This document shows positions 26,085 to 38,034 of a DNA stretch of 64,000 nt, piece after piece. Under the pieces are notes generated by a model that did not search any database, was not told the DNA's origin, and saw only the letters and a list, made by a program, of their open reading frames with translations. Made by a program: the position numbers and the translations under genes. Position 1 is the stretch's first letter; each line of letters begins with the position of its first letter. Source of the DNA: Arion vulgaris (Eukaryota > Mollusca > Gastropoda > Stylommatophora > Arionidae); the NCBI GenBank assembly GCA_020796225.1, contig CM036760.1:1822001-1886000 (forward strand), written 5' to 3'.

Positions 26085-27250
26085 AAATTCTTTTAGTTTA
26101 GTGTTAGATCATCATTCTGTACATCGAACCAATTAGTTTATTTAGTTTAGTTTAGTCGTTAGCATCATTGCACGTCGAACCAATTGTTAGTTTAGTTTAG
26201 CTTTGGGATCTTATTACTTCTGAACCAATTAGTTTAGTTTTTTTGTTTTAGTCTTTGGGAGCATCATTCTGTACTCAAACCAATTATTTTGGTTTGGTTT
26301 AGTCGTTGGCTAACTGTATGTCAACCAATTAGTTTATTTTAGCTTGGATCATCATTCTGTACGTCGAACCAATTAGTTTAGTTTAGTTTAGTTTAGTCGT
26401 TGGATCATTATTACTGTATGCAACCAATTAGTTTAGTTTAGTCGTTGGTTCATCTTACGTAGTGAACCAATTAGTTTAGTTTAGTTTAGTTTGCTTTGGG
26501 ATCTTATTCTTATGTAACCCAAATTAGTTTAGTTTAGTCTTTGGGATATATTACTTACTCAACCCAATTTAGTTTAGTTTAGTTTGTTTAGTTTAGTCTT
26601 TGGGATCATTTTACTGTATGTCGAACCAATTAGTTTGTTTAAAATGTTGGATCAATTACGCTCAAACCAATTAGTTTAGTTTAGTTTGTTTAGCTTGGGC
26701 TTTTACTGCGTCGAACCAAAGTTTATTTAGTCTTTGGGATCATACTGTACTGAAAAAATTAGTTTAGTTTTTTTAGTTTATGTTGAATCATTATTACTGT
26801 ATTCAAAACCAATTAGTTTAGTTTAGTCGTTGGTCATCATTCCCGTCAAACCAATTAGTTTAGTTTAGTTTTTTTTAGTCGTTGGATCATTATTACTGTA
26901 TGTCGAACCAATTAGTTTAGTTTACCTTTGGGATCTTATTCTGTCAACCCAAATTTTTGTTTACTCGTTGGGCATCATTCTGTGCAAAAATTGTTTAGAG
27001 TCTTTGGGACTTATTCCACTTCAAACAATTATTTGTTATTTTACTCTTGGATCATTTTATTACGTCGAACCAATTAGTTTATTTTTATGGGATCTTTAAA
27101 CTGTACTCGAACCAATTAGTTTAGTTTATTGTTTATCTTTGGGATCATCATTACTGCGTCAAAAATTTTTGTTTATTTGTTTAGCGTTGGATCATCATTG
27201 TGTCCTCAAACCAATTAGTCGATAAGTGCTCCGATCTCTCCTCAGTATGT
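26085..27250 (-). repeat. Array derived from the 3' end of an S1-like SINE (TTTAG-rich)
   Basis: About 20 irregular units (roughly 50-75 bp) of accaattagtttagtttagt joined to cgttggatcatcattactgt+acgtcga. The rightmost unit (27180-27250) runs on into gataagtgctccgatctctc. On the minus strand that reads gagagatcggagcacttatg, the conserved S1 3' region. The insert at 42084-42162 is a single copy of the same piece. So this array is a tandem expansion of a SINE tail with (ACTAA)n. It is degenerate, with many single-base losses. Confidence 0.8.
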
Positions 27251-27509
27251 CACACTGTGGTGACTAACGACCCCGATTCTGTGTTGTTGACTACTTTTTT
27301 GCCTACAAGCAATGTTTTGCTCACAATTGTAAATGATAACCTGTAGCGATTACTGTACAAGAGAGACCATCTATTATAAACAAAAGTAGCAAACAGTTTC
27401 ATAAACCAAAAATTTTTTAAACCCCTTTTTTTTTGGGAAGCGGGGATTAGTCTCTAATATTTCATTTAACAGCAACCTTTGTTTAACGGGGCAACAACTC
27501 TAATCGTCT
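27251..27509. other. Short spacer
   Basis: Unassigned DNA between two arrays; contains no recognisable gene. Confidence 0.4.
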
Positions 27510-30500
27510 GCATCTCCACTGTTGTTCTGTTACTCAACTGTCTTCATCTCTCACTGTTGCTCTTTACCTAAATTTTTTTATCTTTCCCGTTTTCTTTACT
27601 CTTCTTCATCTCTCCCATTGCTCTGTTACTCAAAAATTTTTCCACACTGTTGTTCTGTTACTCTGTCTTCATCTCTCACTATTGCTCTGTTACTCAAACC
27701 GTCTTCATCTCCCTGTTGTTTTGTTACTCAACTGTCTTGACCCCTCCCGTTGTTCTGTTACTCTTCTTTTCTCTCACTTTTCTCTGTTACTCTGTTTCAT
27801 CTCTCACTGTTGTTCTTTTCGTTCATCTCTCACTGTTGTTCTGTTACTCTAACTGTCTTACCTCACTTTGTTCTGTTACTCTAACTGTTTTATCTTTACT
27901 GTTGTTCTGTTACTCTGTCTTCATCTCTCACTATTGCTCTGTTCTCAAAGCTTTATCTCCCCTGTTGTTTTGTTACTCTAACTGTCTTGACCTCTCACTG
28001 TTGTTCTGTTACTCTGTCTTCATCTCTCACTGTTGTTTGTTATTTTCTTCATCTCTACTGTTGCTCTGTTACTCTGTCTTCATCTCTACTGTTGTTCTGT
28101 TACTCTGTCTTCATCTGTCACTGTTGTTCTGTTACTCTAACTGTCTTCATCTCTCACTGTTGTTCTGTTACTTGTCTTCATCTCACACTGTTGTTCTGTT
28201 ACTCTGTCTTCATCTCTCACTGTTGTTCTGTTACTCTGTCTTCATCTCTCATTGTTGTTCTTTCTCTAACTGTCTTCATCTCTCACTGTTGTTCTGTTAC
28301 TCTAACTGTCTTCATCTCACACTGTTGTTCTGTTACTCTGTCTTCATCTCTCACTGTTGTTCTGTTTCTCTGTCTTCATCTCTCACTGTTGTTCTGTTAC
28401 TCTGTCTTCATCTCACACTTTGTTCTGTTACCTGTCTTCATCTCCTACTGTTGTTCTGTTATTGCTTTATCTCCCCTGTTTTTCTTTATTTTCCCCTCTC
28501 ACACTGTTGTTCTGTTCTCTGTTTTTCCCTCTCTCACTGTTGTTCTGTTCTCTGTCTTCATTTTCACTGTTGTTCTGTTACTATTCTTCATCTCTCACTG
28601 TTGTTCTGTTCTTGTCTTCATCTCTCACTGTTGTTCTGTTACTTGTCTTCATCTCTCACTGTTTTTCTGTTACCTGTCTTCATCTCTCACTGTTGTTCTG
28701 TTACTCTGTCTTCATTCTCCTGTTGTTCTGTTACTCTGTCTTCATCTCCCTGTTTTTCTGTTACCTGTCTTCATCTCTCACTGTTGTTCTGTTACTCTGT
28801 CTTCATCTCTCACTGTTGTTCTGTTACTCTGTCTTCATCTCACACTGTTGTTCTGTTACTCTGTCTTCATCTCACACTGTTGTTCTGTTCTCTTTTTCAT
28901 CTCCTGTTGTTCTGTTACTCTGTCTTCATCTCCACTGTTGTTCTGTTACTCTGTCTTCATCTCTCACTGTTGTTCTGTTCTTGTCTTCATCTCTCACTTT
29001 GCTCTGTTTCTCTGTCTTCATCTCCACTGTTGTTCTGTTTTGTCTTCATCTCACACTGTTGTTCTGTTCTCTTTTTCATCTCACACTGTTGCTCTGACTC
29101 TAACTGTCTTCATCTCTCACTGTTGTTCTGTTACTCTGTCTTCATCTCTCACTGTTGTTCTGTTACTCTGTCTTCATCTCCCCGTTGTTCTGTTACCAAC
29201 TGTCTTATCTCTCACTGTTGTTCTGTTACTCTGTCTTCATCTCCATTGTTGTTCTGTTACCTGTCTTCATCTCTCACTGTTGTTTGTTACTCTGTCTTCA
29301 TCTCCCCTGTTGTTCTGTTCTCTGTCTTCATCTCTCACTTTGTCTTTCTCTGTCTTCATCTCCCTTGTTGTTCTGTTACTCTGTCTTCATTTTCACTGTT
29401 TTTCTGTTACTCTGTCTTCATCTCTCCTGTTGTTCTGTTACTCTGTCTTCATCTCCCTTGTTGTTCTGTTACTCTGTCTTCATCTCTCACTGTTGTTCTG
29501 TTACTCTGTCTTCTCTCCCAAATGTTGTTCTGTTACTCTGTCTTTCTCTCACTGTTGTTCTGTTACTCTGTCTTCATCTCCCCTGTTGTTCTGTTACCTG
29601 TCTTCATCTCACACTGTTGTTCTGTTCTCTGTCTTCATCTCACAACTGTTGTTCTGTTACTCTGTCTTCATCTCACACTGTTGTTCTGTTACTCTGTCTT
29701 CATCTCTCATTGTTGTTCTGTTACTCTGTCTTCATCTCTCATTGTTGTTCTGTTACTCTGTCTTCATCTCTCATTGTTGTTCTGTTACTCTGTCTTCATC
29801 TCTCATTGTTGTTCTGTTACTCTGTCTTCATCTCTCCTGTTGTTCTGACTCTGTCTTCATCTCACACTGTTGTTTGATTTGTCTTCATCTCACAGTGTTG
29901 TTCTGTTACTCTTTTTCATCTCTATTGTTGTTCTTTTCTTTCTTTCTCCACTGTTGTTCTGTTATCTGTCTTATCCACACTGTTGTTCTGTTACTCTGTC
30001 TTCATCTCCTGTTGTTCTGTTACTCTGTCTTCATCTCTCATTGTTGTTCTGTTACTCTGTCTTCATCTCACACTGTTGTTCTGTTACTCTTTTCATCTTC
30101 ACTGTTGCCCGTTACTCTGTCTTCATCTCTCATTTTGTTCTGTTCTCTAACTGTCTTCATCTCTCACTGTTTTTCTGTTACTCTAACTGTCTTCATTTTC
30201 ACTGTTGTTCTGTTCTTGTCTTCATCTCACACTGTTGTTCTGTTACTCTGTCTTCATCTCTCATTGTTGTTCTGTTACTCTGTCTTATCTCTCATTGTTG
30301 TTCACTCTTCTTCATCTCCCCTGTTGCTCTGTTACTCTGTCTTCATCTCACAGTGTTTTCTTTCTCTGTCTTCATCTCTCACTGTTTTTCTGTTACTCTG
30401 CTTTATCTCACTTTGGCGTTCCTGTCTTCATCTCACTGTTGTTCTGTTACTCGTCTTCATCTCTCCGTTGTTCTGTTACTCTGTCTTCATCTCCACTGTT

Positions 30501-30695
30501 GTTCTGTTTCTGTCTTCATTTTCACTGTTGTTCTGTTACTCTGTCTTCATTTTCACTGTTGTTCTGTTACTCTGTTCATCTCTCACTGTTGTTCTGTTAC
30601 TTGTCTTCATTTTCACTGTTGTTCTGTTACTCTGTTTCTCTCACACTGTTGTTCTGTTACTCTGTCTTCATCTCACACTGTTGTTCTGTTACTAT
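27510..30695. repeat. About 32-bp pyrimidine-rich minisatellite, roughly 100 copies
   Basis: The consensus is ctgttactctgtcttcatct+ctcactgttgtt, with an occasional longer version containing ctaactgtcttcatc. The unit has very few purines, so stop codons are rare on the plus strand. This explains the overlapping frames of 732, 925, 275, 246 and 240 codons (CSVTLSSSLTVVLLL-like). No codon bias, start context or splice structure supports coding. Confidence 0.96.
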
Positions 30696-30835
30696 AATGA
30701 CGACATGGGAAAAATTTTTAAAAGTCAAAATCAACAAAAAAAAATGGTTGGTATCAAGTCATAGAAAACAAGTCTATCAATAATTTTTCGACTGTAGTTG
30801 CCAATCACTTGATTTTTACAGTATGTATACGTCTC

Positions 30836-31025
30836 ATCATCATCATCATGTCCTCCGGCAGCGAGGCGATCGGATCTCCACAACTCTGTATCTTTTTGTT
30901 TTTATCTCTCAGATGTTGACACTCTACCGTGCAAAAGTCAGGCTATCCCAAAAACATCTACCCTGTCTTCCTCTGTCTCGTCTACCCTCAATTTTACCGG
31001 ATGTCACAATGTGTTCAAAACCTCC
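30836..31025 (-). pseudogene. L-D-like LINE 3' end with GAT tail
   Basis: Nearly collinear with 57738-57945 on the minus strand: (ATG)n tail, then gcgatcggatctccacaact, gatgttgacactctaccgtg, gtcaggctatccc, ctcgtctaccctcaatttta+ccgg. This is the GRRDRGRQR end of L-D type elements with frameshifts. A (CAT)n run at 30837-30852 marks the element's 3' tail. Confidence 0.65.
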
Positions 31026-31079
31026 TTCCGCATCATTTTTTATATATATAGAAAGGTTATAACTATAGCTCTTTCAAAA

Positions 31080-31785
31080 AGTGAAACACTAAAGTTTCTT
31101 GTAAAAGTCTCTGATGAAGAAAAAAATCTCCGATACGAAAAAAATCATCTAAGTCTGAAGAAATCTAATGAGGCTAAAAAAACTAACGGGATAAAAGGAA
31201 ATCTAACTAGGTAAGAAAAAAATCTTGAGGGTAAAAAAGAAATTAACGAGGCTAAAAAAGAGAAATCTAACTGAGGCTAAGATAAGAAATCTAACTGAGG
31301 CTAAGATAAGAACAACTGTCTAAGAAGAGAAATCTATCTAAGTCTAAGAAAGAAATCAACTGAGTCTAAGAAGAGAAATCTATCTAAGTCTAAGAAGAAA
31401 TCCCTTTTGGGATAAAAAAGAAATCTAACTGAGGCAAGATAAAAAACTAACGGGCTAAGATAAGAAATCTAACTGAGGATAAGATAAAAAAATCAATGAG
31501 GATAAGATAAGAAATCTAACTGAGGATAAAATAAAAAATCTAACTGAGGATAAGAAGAGAAATCTTTGAGGCTAAAATAAGAAATCTAACTGAGGATAAG
31601 ATAAGAAACTAACGAGGGTAAGATAAGAAATCAACTGAGGCTAAGATAAAAATCTAACTGAGGCTAAAATAAGAAATCTAACTGAGGATAAGATAAAAAT
31701 CTAACTGAGGGTAAGATGAAATCTAACTGAGGATAAGATGAAATCTAACTCAGGATAAAATAAGAAATCTAACTGAGGGTGAAGA
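31080..31785. repeat. 24-bp purine-rich minisatellite, degenerate
   Basis: About 28 copies of a unit near gataagaaatctaactgagg+ctaa, with variants ctaagtctaagaagagaaat. Irregular single-base losses are frequent. Confidence 0.9.
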
Positions 31786-32199
31786 ACAATACAATAATCA
31801 AGCATAACTATCTCAAATATTCACTGTTGTCCAGTTCATCAAATTTGAAGAGAACAGAGATGGTGTCCCCTGATCATCAAATATGGTAGAGGCAGAGATG
31901 GTGGGGGGTCCTGCAAAATCAATGATTATTTTGTAACTGGACCATCAATCATATTTAATGACTGGGGAAAATATGGTCACTATCACTGGTTACTTTATAT
32001 ATTTGATTATTTGATTGTTTTTCTTGCTGTCATCAAACTGTCATCGTTCACGTTGTTTGAATAGTTATTTAGTGCCCTGTAACAATGATTCTGGACTGCG
32101 TGGGAAAGGGCAAAAACCACTTTTACTTACTTTTTTTTACGTAACAACCGGTGTTTGATATATGTTTTAAACTACAACCCCAAAAGTATATTAATATAT
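31786..32199. other. Spacer, nothing recognised
   Basis: One imperfect duplication (atcaaatttgaagagaacagagatggtg against atcaaatatggtagaggcagagatggtg, 31838-31905). Otherwise featureless AT-rich DNA. Confidence 0.4.
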
Positions 32200-32530
32200 A
32201 TTTTTTCAGCGTCCTCCGTATATCTTGGGCAGAAGAGAACAAAAAATCTATCTAACCTTCATATCTTGGACAGAGAAAGAACAAAAGATCTATCAGAGAA
32301 TATGGGCAGAGAAAACTGGCTGATGTTACGAATAAGAAAGAGAAAAATTTAGATGTTTTGGACTATAAAAAAAAGAAAAAGGGCTGGGGAAGGGCCATCA
32401 TAGAAGGAGGCATACCAGGAGAGAGGAAGAGGAAAAGAAAATGGTTCAGGATGTATCCGATGGTTTTAACATGACGGCTGCAGAGGTAGACCATCTGGCC
32501 TTTAGGAGAGGAAATTTTTGAAATGTTGGT
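32200..32530 (+). pseudogene. L-C LINE C-terminal fragment
   Basis: Plus-strand pieces read ENWLMLRIRKRKI (32308-32346), then, in another frame, GRAIIEGGIPGERKRKRKW (32390-32440) and a DVSDGFNMTAAEVDHLAF-type end. These match the L-C copies at 17383, 39690 and 45960 in order. Several frameshifts. Upstream (32205-32300) a segment of cttgggcagagaa type occurs two to three times. Confidence 0.65.
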
Positions 32531-32589
32531 GGTAAAAATTCTGCTCAGGACAAGCTATTTGATGATGATGTTTTCGACTTAACGGCCTG

Positions 32590-32935
32590 TCAGATACATT
32601 TTGCAGATATATGTCGTCTGTGGAGAATCTGTCGTCTGTGTGTAGATATCGTCGTCGTGTGTGATATATTCGTCTGTGTGAGATATATGCGTCTGTGTGC
32701 AGATATCTGTGTCTGTGTGTAGATATATTCGTCTGTGTTGAAAAAGCGTCTGTGGTAGATATCTGTCGTCTGTGTGTAGATATATTCGTCTTTTTGTAGA
32801 TATCGTCTCTGTGTGTAGAAAATGTCGTCTGTGTGCAGATATTTCGTCTGTGTGATATATGTCGTCTGTGTGTAGATATCTGTCGTCTGTGTGTAGATAT
32901 ATTCGTCTGTGTCAGATATCTGTCTCTTGTGTTTG
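32590..32935. repeat. About 21-bp minisatellite (gtcgtctgtgtgtagatat)
   Basis: About 16 copies of a unit combining gtcgtctgtgtgtagatat with minor changes (cagatat, ttcgtct). Small deletions are frequent. The minus-strand frames (YTQTTDIYTQ...) are by-products. Confidence 0.92.
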
Positions 32936-33159
32936 GGGCCTCGGGGAGCAAAAAAAAAGTAACACTGACAACTCAAGACATTTTTATGGGGGACTGAAGT
33001 AGGGGGCCCAGGGAAACTACCTAGTAAATAAAAAGCGTCGTAGAAATCAGATGTGGTGGCCTACTTGTAGGTGCATAACTGGCACAATGTACAATCATCT
33101 TAGGCTCGGATCACATACAAATCACACAAAGAGTGGTTAACAAGTGATCGATATGGATC

Positions 33160-36100
33160 GTTTGAAGAAGAAGCTGCAGATATCACCCACATTCACTCAT
33201 CTCTTTTGTTAGACATCAAGAAGAAGCTGCAGATATCACCCACATTCACTCATCTCTTTTGTTAGACATCAAGAAGAAGCTGCAGATATCACCCACATTC
33301 ACTCATCTCTTTTGTTAGACATCAAGAAGAAGCTGCAGATATCACCCACATTCACTCATCTCTTTTGTTAGACATCAAGAAGAAGCTGCAGATATCACCC
33401 ACATTCACTCATCTCTTTTGTTAGACATCAAGAAGAAGCTGCAGATATCACCCGCATTCACTCATCTCTTTTGTTAGACATCAAGAAGAAGCTGCAGATA
33501 TCACCCACATTCACTCATCTCTTTTGTTAGACATCAAGAAGAAGCTGCAGATATCACCCACATTCACTCATCTCTTTTGTTAGACATCAAGAAGAAGCTG
33601 CAGATATCACCCGCATTCACTCATCTCTTTTGTTAGACATCAAGAAGAAGCTGCAGATATCACCCACATTCACTCATCTCTTTTGTTAGACATCAAGAAG
33701 AAGCTGCAGATATCACCCACATTCACTCATCTCTTTTGTTAGACATCAAGAAGAAGCTGCAGATATCACCCACATTCACTCATCTCTTTTGTTAGACATC
33801 AAGAAGAAGCTGCAGATATCACCCACATTCACTCATCTCTTTTGTTAGACATCAAGAAGAAGCTGCAGATATCACCCACATTCACTCATCTCTTTTGTTA
33901 GACATCAAGAAGAAGCTGCAGATATCACCCGCATTCACTCATCTCTTTTGTTAGACATCAAGAAGAAGCTGCAGATATCACCCACATTCACTCATCTCTT
34001 TTGTTAGACATCAAGAAGAAGCTGCAGATATCACCCACATTCACTCATCTCTTTTGTTAGACATCAAGAAGAAGCTGCAGATATCACCCACATTCACTCA
34101 TCTCTTTTGTTAGACATCAAGAAGAAGCTGCAGATATCACCCACATTCACTCATCTCTTTTGTTAGACATCAAGAAGAAGCTGCAGATATCACCCACATT
34201 CACTCATCTCTTTTGTTAGACATCAAGAAGAAGCTGCAGATATCACCCACATTCACTCATCTCTTTTGTTAGACATCAAGAAGAAGCTGCAGATATCACC
34301 CACATTCACTCATCTCTTTTGTTAGCCATCAAGAAGAAGCTGCAGATATCACCCGCATTCACTCATCTCTTTTGTTAGACATCAAGAAGAAGCTGCAGAT
34401 ATCACCCACATTCACTCATCTCTTTTGTTAGACATCAAGAAGAAGCTGCAGATATCACCCACATTCACTCATCTCTTTTGTTAGACATCAAGAAGAAGCT
34501 GCAGATATCACCCACATTCACTCATCTCTTTTGTTAGACATCAAGAAGAAGCTGCAGATATCACCCACATTCACTCATCTCTTTTGTTAGACATCAAGAA
34601 GAAGCTGCAGATATCACCCACATTCACTCATCTCTTTTGTTAGCCATCAAGAAGAAGCTGCAGATATCACCCACATTCACTCATCTCTTTTGTTAGACAT
34701 CAAGAAGAAGCTGCAGATATCACCCGCATTCACTCATCTCTTTTGTTAGACATCAAGAAGAAGCTGCAGATATCACCCGCATTCACTCATCTCTTTTGTT
34801 AGACATCAAGAAGAAGCTGCAGATATCACCCACATTCACTCATCTCTTTTGTTAGACATCAAGAAGAAGCTGCAGATATCACCCACATTCACTCATCTCT
34901 TTTGTTAGACATCAAGAAGAAGCTGCAGATATCACCCACATTCACTCATCTCTTTTGTTAGACATCAAGAAGAAGCTGCAGATATCACCCACATTCACTC
35001 ATCTCTTTTGTTAGACATCAAGAAGAAGCTGCAGATATCACCCGCATTCACTCATCTCTTTTGTTAGACATCAAGAAGAAGCTGCAGATATCACCCGCAT
35101 TCACTCATCTCTTTTGTTAGACATCAAGAAGAAGCTGCAGATATCACCCACATTCACTCATCTCTTTTGTTAGACATCAAGAAGAAGCTGCAGATATCAC
35201 CCACATTCACTCATCTCTTTTGTTAGACATCAAGAAGAAGCTGCAGATATCACCCACATTCACTCATCTCTTTTGTTAGACATCAAGAAGAAGCTGCAGA
35301 TATCACCCACATTCACTCATCTCTTTTGTTAGACATCAAGAAGAAGCTGCAGATATCACCCACATTCACTCATCTCTTTTGTTAGCCATCAAGAAGAAGC
35401 TGCAGATATCACCCACATTCACTCATCTCTTTTGTTAGACATCAAGAAGAAGCTGCAGATATCACCCACATTCACTCATCTCTTTTGTTAGCCATCAAGA
35501 AGAAGCTGCAGATATCACCCACATTCACTCATCTCTTTTGTTAGACATCAAGAAGAAGCTGCAGATATCACCCACATTCACTCATCTCTTTTGTTAGACA
35601 TCAAGAAGAAGCTGCAGATATCACCCACATTCACTCATCTCTTTTGTTAGCCATCAAGAAGAAGCTGCAGATATCACCCGCATTCACTCATCTCTTTTGT
35701 TAGACATCAAGAAGAAGCTGCAGATATCACCCACATTCACTCATCTCTTTTGTTAGACATCAAGAAGAAGCTGCAGATATCACCCACATTCACTCATCTC
35801 TTTTGTTAGACATCAAGAAGAAGCTGCAGATATCACCCACATTCACTCATCTCTTTTGTTAGACATCAAGAAGAAGCTGCAGATATCACCCACATTCACT
35901 CATCTCTTTTGTTAGACATCAAGAAGAAGCTGCAGATATCACCCACATTCACTCATCTCTTTTGTTAGCCATCAAGAAGAAGCTGCAGATATCACCCACA
36001 TTCACTCATCTCTTTTGTTAGACATCAAGAAGAAGCTGCAGATATCACCCGCATTCACTCATCTCTTTTGTTAGACATCAAGAAGAAGCTGCAGATATCA

Positions 36101-36292
36101 CCCGCATTCACTCATCTCTTTTGTTAGACATCAAGAAGAAGCTGCAGATATCACCCACATTCACTCATCTCTTTTGTTAGACATCAAGAAGAAGCTGCAG
36201 ATATCACCCACATTCACTCATCTCTTTTGTTAGCCATCAAGAAGAAGCTGCAGATATCACCCACATTCACTCATCTCTTTTGTTAGACATCA
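33160..36292. repeat. 53-bp minisatellite, about 59 highly uniform copies
   Basis: The unit is gacatcaagaagaagctgca, gatatcacccacattcactc, atctcttttgtta. Copies vary at only two positions (gacatc/gccatc and cccaca/cccgca). The array starts after gatcgtttgaa near 33165 and ends cleanly at gacatcaattg. Because 53 is not divisible by three, no long frames form. Confidence 0.98.
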
Positions 36293-36329
36293 ATTGTAAT
36301 TGTTGACTTCTAATATCTCTAGGTCTACT

Positions 36330-36640
36330 TCTATGCATTATTTGTCCTGGTCTTTCTTGTGATCTCTTTGTATTGATATGGAATTTTAGAGTCTCTCCAC
36401 TCTGTTATTCTTTCAATATGATATAGCAATAATATTCTATTAACTGTCATGATAGTGTGCTCATTAATGGGGATATTAAACAAATTATAAATATTCTTAT
36501 AGTTTGTCATTTTCAATTTCTCACTATTTTCATCCTTGTTGGGTCAAAGGATTAGTCTTAAGACTCTGTTTTTAAAGGTTGGTAATAATGTTTCCTCTTG
36601 TTTTGATGTGCTCCAGGTTTCTGATCTATATAGAACAATA
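36330..36640 (-). pseudogene. L-E LINE C-terminal fragment
   Basis: The minus strand reads IVLYRSETWSTSKQEE, LLPTFKNRVLRLILQPNKDE, then LYxLFNIPINEHTIM and NRILLLYHIERITEW. This follows the order LTYGSETW...FERxVLRxIxGPxxDE...ELYELF...IKxxRLxWxGHxxRM known from RTE/Jockey-type reverse transcriptases. One stretch (36516-36331) is still open for 61 codons. It has no downstream tail visible and adjoins the 53-bp array. Confidence 0.65.
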
Positions 36641-36699
36641 ATTTATATATGTGTTTGTACAATTAGATTTTCTCATATATCCCAAAACATGGACAACTT

Positions 36700-37010
36700 T
36701 GTCAAGGTATGAGAAATGGCGAAACACGTAATAACAAAGTAGCGTAGTTTTACAAAATACAAAAACAATAAGAATGCACATCAACGTTTCAACCAACAGG
36801 CCTTTATCACGCAAACGATACAACATGAGAGATGAATGTCACAGCACACTACACATAGAATACGACAGAAACATATCCCAACGATCATAACATTAAAATC
36901 TGTGACTAAAAACGAATAACGAAATAAATGCAAAAATCTAGATGTGGAAAAAAAGAAGAGAAACAATAAAAATCAAATATATATATATATATATTAAACT
37001 TATATATATT
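36700..37010 (-). mobile_element. Penelope-like relic with degenerate hammerhead motif, copy 1
   Basis: Aligns over about 230 bp, same orientation, with 51365-51680. Shared strings include cacgtaataacaaagta, gtagttttacaaaata, caacgtttc and gcaaacgatacaaca. On the minus strand the core reads gtgataaaggcc, a loop, then ggttgaaacgttg. This resembles the CTGATGA-stem-GAAAC core of hammerhead ribozymes carried by Penelope-like elements, but with C3 and the catalytic G8 changed. No RT or GIY-YIG coding part is present. Confidence 0.45.
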
Positions 37011-37149
37011 GAACATATATACATATAGAATATAAAGCATGAGAAGAGAAAGTAGTCTTCCAACGTTGGATATCAACGTCCAGATTTGGCACTGAAAACT
37101 TAATGTTGGGAGAAAGATAGTGCTGTGCTTTGCTCTTTTATTGTTTTAG

Positions 37150-37290
37150 TAACATGCATCTAAAAATGCAAGGAGGAGATCTGGAAAAAATGGCCTTGAA
37201 TAGGCGGGTTTGGAAGGCCTTGGTTGCGGATGTATGCTTCCCCGGGGGGCGGAGGGTGAAGAAGAAGAAGACCATGCATCTTATATAGAT
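37150..37290 (+). pseudogene. LINE 3' terminal fragment with AAG tail
   Basis: Translates GGDLEKMALNRRVWKALVAD followed by a short region and (GAAGAA)n at 37260-37270. The pattern of a DRxxW-like helix followed immediately by a simple-repeat tail is typical of LINE C-termini. Family unclear. Confidence 0.4.
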
Positions 37291-37374
37291 ATATGTATAA
37301 TATGAATTGTAGAATTAGACAGAGAAATAATACTAATATATGAAAGTAAGTTATATTGAAATGTTATTTTTTTT

Positions 37375-37595
37375 TTCCGATCCAGAAGCACTTGAACTTT
37401 TCAGCTCTTCGGCTCGGTGCCATGGACATCGTAACCCTTCGGTTCGGTGCCACGAACACCGTAAATCTGTGGAATCTGTGACTTGTTCTGCCATCCCGTG
37501 GAATTGACCCCACACACACAGAGGGATAGTCACCCGTAGTCCAACGCACTACGAACACGCTGGGCAGACGCACTACGAACACGCTGGGCAGACGA
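37375..37595 (-). mobile_element. S2 tRNA-derived SINE, copy 2, with internal duplications
   Basis: The minus strand carries a tRNA-like head (tagtgcgttggactacggg as A box, ggggtcaattccacggg as B box), the body agatttacggtgttcgtggc and a poly(A) tail (complement of the t-run at 37370). Compared with the copy at 7450 it has two internal tandem duplications: the head start gcactacgaacacgctgggc occurs twice, and the caccgaaccgaagggttacg segment occurs twice. Confidence 0.6.
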
Positions 37596-38034
37596 TAAAT
37601 GTTTGTATGTAAAGGGAGCTAAAATGTACAATTGACTGCGAGTGTAGTAAATACATCGTTTCTTTCCCTTTAAATAGGAAATAACTTCATGGCTACTGCT
37701 CTATAAGTTTGAATATTTACGCTCGCTATTATGGCTGTGTACGTACACAAATCACTGGTATGTAAAGGCGAACAGTAGGATGTTGACCAAATCACCCATC
37801 GTGTGCTGACGGTCAATACGGACCTAATACAGTGTTCCACAATTTACCTCACGGTATGAAAAAAGGGTTCCTTTATTATTACTTACCTTTTGCTTATACC
37901 TTCAGGTAACAGATATCAATTTAACATGTTCAGTTTTTCTATTGAAAAACACATTTGATAACATAACATGAAGGGTTATAAAAGACATCAGTTATCAGTT
38001 ATATGAAGATTATCATCATAGCACTCTTGACATA
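37596..38034. other. Spacer, nothing recognised
   Basis: AT-rich DNA with no frames or repeats worth naming. Confidence 0.4.

Noticed and set aside
26085..27250. Telomeric or interstitial telomere repeat (TTTAG runs)
   Set aside because: Runs are only two to four units long and are embedded in a longer unit derived from a SINE 3' end.
27650..30764. Overlapping open frames of 732, 925, 275, 246 and 240 codons on the plus strand
   Set aside because: They are translations of a pyrimidine-rich 32-bp repeat in all frames. The frames overlap one another and have no start context or splice sites.
33160..36292. Possible CRISPR array (uniform 53-bp repeats)
   Set aside because: There are no unique spacers: the whole unit repeats. 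The context is an animal genome, with no cas genes.
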